The notes beneath the pieces were generated by a model. That model was given only the letters and a program-made list of their open reading frames with translations, had not been told where the DNA came from and did not search any database. This document shows positions 61,418 through 64,000 of a stretch of 64,000 nucleotides of DNA, one piece after another. Position 1 is the stretch's first letter; each line of letters starts with the position of its first letter. Source of the DNA: Stenopsyche tienmushanensis (Eukaryota; Arthropoda; Insecta; Trichoptera; Stenopsychidae); contig WACJ01000356.1 in the NCBI GenBank assembly GCA_008973525.1, positions 186,001-250,000 on the forward strand, in the 5' to 3' direction. Both the position numbers and the translations under genes were made by a program.

Positions 61418-61664
61418 ACTATACCTATGTCATTCCCACAAGTTTAAACAATAAGTTGACAAAGTTTTATTGCAATGGGATGAACGATATGGTAACGCAT
61501 TAAATACAGACAAACATTATTTTTTATATATTAGATTATATCTATGTTATTTGCGCAATCTTTAGTAATAAGTAAACGAAGTTTTATTGCAATCTAATGA
61601 ACGGTATGGCAGTGCATTATATACGAACAAACAGACATTAATTAATTTTTATATATTAGATGAA
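61418..61664 (+). repeat. Dimeric repeat family D, copy 4
   Basis: Units at about 61450 (AATAAGTTGACAAAG) and 61566 (AATAAGTAAACGAAG). Starts with a TATGTCATTCCCACAAGT-like block shared with 40800 and ends TTTTTATATATTAGAT like the other copies. Confidence 0.75.
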
Positions 61665-61984
61665 GGGTTTTTAATGATTCTTTCGAATGAAATTGCTTTC
61701 CACATTGAGATAATATTATTTATTATATAAAAGGTAGTGGTATAATAACAGTCCGATTAAAATTAAATTAAAAACGCCATAAACTTATGGATAATTTATA
61801 TTTTCATTTAAATATCGAATTATATACGGATCTGTCTTAAGCCCCGGCTTTAAATTGAAGAACGCTGACAAACGCCGAAAAAATTAGCTTTATAAAAATG
61901 GTCATCCAAATGCAACGCCTAGATGTCAGCACTATATAATGTTTACATGTGATGTCTTTCCAAATGACAAACCATTTTGTAATA

Positions 61985-62150
61985 CAATTTCAAATCATGG
62001 GAAAATTACTGTTTGGTGTGTATTTTTGTAAATGGAATAATTGAGACACATTTCTTCGCAGATAATGCTGTTACTGTGAATGCTGACTGATACCAATCAA
62101 CGTTGTGTGACCTGGCGTGTAGGGGGGATCTTAACGGTGAATTTATTTGG
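61985..62150 (+). mobile_element. Divergent mariner-like transposase fragment
   Basis: Shifted frames read GKITVWCVF, then HFFADNAVTVNAD and RYQSTLCDL. These match the central blocks (TVWC.FW...FFE...AVTVN..RY..ML) of the mariner-like clade also seen at 8690 and 26690. Directly followed by a different mariner at 62190. Confidence 0.7.
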
Positions 62151-62189
62151 CCTCGTGTGTTTGTCGGCCATTTTGTTTGATCACAGTAA

Positions 62190-62578
62190 ATTCTTCCGAT
62201 GGAGAGATCGTCGCGCGGTCATCCGTTCTATGACTTTGAGCAGAACAATACCGCCGCGAATATTCATCGGAAGCTCGTGGAAGTTTATAGTAGTGATGTG
62301 ATGAGTCGACAGCATGTCACAAAGTGGTTATTCAGAGAAGACCGTACTGATACTCACGACGAGGCCAGGAGTGGGAGACCATCAATGATTTCTGAGGAAT
62401 TTATGCATAAAAATTGGAGATCGAGTGCGAAATGACTGCCGTGAGACGCTTGACGATCTTCACGAAAAATTTCCTGACATTTCTCGAAGTCTTCTTGGTG
62501 ATATTATGTTGGGAAACTTGGTTACAAGAAATTGTGTGCGAGATGAGTGCCCAGAATGCTCACACACGAAGCTAGCTA
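62190..62578 (+). mobile_element. Mariner transposase, N-terminal part (interrupted)
   Basis: Open frame 62199-62435 contains two HTH-like parts: HPFYDFEQNNTAANIHRKL and SRQHVTKWLFREDRTDTHDE, then ARSGRPS, the conserved linker. After a frame change the sequence reads VGKLGYKKLCAR-stop-VPRML, the LCARWVPRML block with Trp changed to a stop. The transposase then breaks off and appears to resume at 63447 (next catalytic block), beyond a LINE fragment and a hAT-like element. Confidence 0.8.
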
Positions 62579-62639
62579 AGATTATAATTTAATTTTGAAA
62601 TTCTTAAGCTAGGATTAATATATAGATAAATACAGTTTA

Positions 62640-62904
62640 AAATTATGCAATAAATGTAAAAATAATTATATAAATATATATTGTCTTAATTGCTGCCCCG
62701 AAAAAGGGTGCGGCCCAGTAATTGTCACCGGCCGCTAGTGCATTTTCCCCCAAAACTTTCATAAAAAAACCTAAATGCCCTAAAATTAGTGGGAGTGACC
62801 AAAATATTTCCGTGTCCAACCGGTCCGAATTTCGGACCATTGACACGACGAACGAGTGCCTCGCGATTGGACGCCATGCCCGAACGAGACCCTAAATCGC
62901 CCGT
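62640..62904 (-). mobile_element. LINE C-terminal fragment
   Basis: On the minus strand GMASNREALVRRVNGPKFGP and the GDTHGN-like continuation match the copies at 30020 and 38870. The preceding Cys/His motif is deleted here. Its upstream-most part, reading CCCTAAATCGCCCGTGTCCT on the plus strand, is cut by the hAT-like element at 62913. Confidence 0.65.
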
Positions 62905-62912
62905 GTCCTATA

Positions 62913-63438
62913 TATGGGTCGCAAATATTCGTAAAATCAATTATTCGAATAAGGAATATGAAATTGGTCTATATAAAGAGTGTTAAGCACATGGACCGAC
63001 ACAATTTTTAGGGGATCTTTCGCTAGGATTCACACATAGACCTTATGTTATATTGTAAATGGTAAATGTTAAATTATATATTATAAATTATTAATATAAC
63101 TTGAAGAGGTACCATTTTGCCAGGGTCAGGATTAAGAAAATAATTTTTATTGTGAGCGCTTCTGTCGTGTAAATTAATTCTTTTGGCGGCCTTATTCCAT
63201 GGCTCGCAAGGTCTCCAGACCTGACACCACTGGATTTCTTTGTCTTGGGACGTGCCCTATTCCGTGGCTTGCACCCATCTAGTTTGAAAATGAAAATTCT
63301 TCCGATATTTCAAATAAGTTATATTTGTTTGAATTTATTAAGAACGAACTTTCTAAATTACTCAACAGAAAAAAAAACGAATAATATCCGATTAATTTTA
63401 TAAATAGTCGAATATCGAATATTCTATTGAGACCTCTA
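62913..63438 (+). mobile_element. hAT-like non-autonomous element, copy 2
   Basis: 526 bp, flanked by the exact 8 bp duplication GTCCTATA (62905-62912 and 63439-63446). Ends: TATGGGTCGCAAATATTCG, and reverse complement TAGAGGTCTCAATAGAATAT. Sister of 55622-56168: both share ATTCGAATAA near the left and AATATCCGATTAATTTTATA near the right. The internal mariner-derived unit is present one and a half times (63205-63285; SPDLTPLDFFVLGRALFRGL). Confidence 0.9.
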
Positions 63439-63446
63439 GTCCTATA

Positions 63447-63560
63447 CAAAAGGGAGAAGATTTTCTGGACTTTATCGTGACGGGGGATGAAACATAGGTG
63501 TGTCACTACACCCCCGAATCCAAAGACAATCCAAAACGTGTTGGCGGTAGAGATCTATGA
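63447..63560 (+). mobile_element. Mariner transposase, catalytic block (downstream part)
   Basis: Reads FLDFIVTGDET-stop-VCHYTPES, the block with the first catalytic Asp (VTGDETWVHHYTPES in the family) with the Trp codon changed to TAG. In order and strand it fits as the continuation of 62190-62578, separated by about 870 bp of inserted elements. Confidence 0.8.
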
Positions 63561-64000
63561 TACCCGATTATAGAAATGTCTAGATCTCGACGACGATTAC
63601 GTTGAAAAATAGTTTAATATATTTTTGAAGTATCTTGTGAATTTTAATTAAATATAAGCATTGTATTTATTTAAGAAATTGTAGTATCACACGATCATCT
63701 CGGTTGCCCGTAGACTGATCATCCAAACTGGAGGCGACATTGATTGTGCATTTTTTGTGCAAAAATATAAAATTTAATTGATCGATCTTAGTTATATTAA
63801 TGGTGTTTTACATAAATTGTGTTTTTTGCGCATTTAAAATTGAAAATAAATCCAGATTGTCGCGTAATGTCCTCTTAATGTTTTCGATAGGGTGCCGTTC
63901 TTGTGGCTTCCGCCAATTTGTCCCGTTTCTTGATTTTTCAATACTTTCTGCACTCTATTCGTTTTTTGTTATTTTCCACTTCATTGCTGTAATTTTTTTT
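63561..64000. other. No feature recognised
   Basis: AT-rich sequence to the end of the window with no frame, repeat end or RNA gene that I can assign. Confidence 0.4.

Overview
The window is nuclear DNA from an insect. It is AT-rich, its genes are split by GT-AG introns, and it is crowded with degraded transposable elements (mariner, hAT-, piggyBac- and Harbinger-like elements, R1- and Jockey-like LINEs). One gene encodes an arthropod-type SmydA protein. I cannot fix the order of insect from the sequence. I see no rRNA, tRNA, CRISPR or bacterial feature.

Three protein genes can be reconstructed exon by exon. (1) An MMD/PAQR-type seven-helix membrane protein, minus strand, 4 coding exons between 7602 and 16267; the short first exon lies in a GC-rich island 7.6 kb upstream of the other three. 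(2) An ATAD2-like AAA+ ATPase with a bromodomain, minus strand, 26 coding exons between 23262 and 43401. The joined reading frame is open for 1377 residues, close to the length of human ATAD2. (3) A SmydA-type SET/MYND protein, plus strand, 8 coding exons between 44656 and 49439, 520 residues. ATAD2 and the SmydA gene are head to head, about 1.25 kb apart, next to a CpG-rich stretch. They look like two chromatin genes with a shared or adjacent promoter region. There is no operon.

Layout: 1-1.5 kb LINE tail and mariner relic; 1.5-7.6 kb AT-rich DNA downstream of MMD with two transposon relics; 7.6-16.4 kb MMD, whose intron 1 is full of repeats including a 640 bp duplication; 16.4-23.2 kb gene-free with two mariner relics and a piggyBac-like MITE; 23.2-43.4 kb ATAD2, with LINE and mariner relics in its larger introns; 44.6-49.4 kb SmydA gene; 49.5-64 kb no recognisable host gene but a dense, partly nested set of transposons.

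The most informative structures are in the last region. Two copies of a hAT-like non-autonomous element have exact 8 bp target duplications, and inside them a 65-66 bp unit derived from a mariner catalytic motif is tandemly repeated. A 200 bp Harbinger-type foldback MITE sits in one piggyBac-like element, and a sister copy 2.9 kb away preserves the empty site. A mariner transposase is broken by LINE and hAT insertions. I found no convincing new biological system beyond these arrangements.
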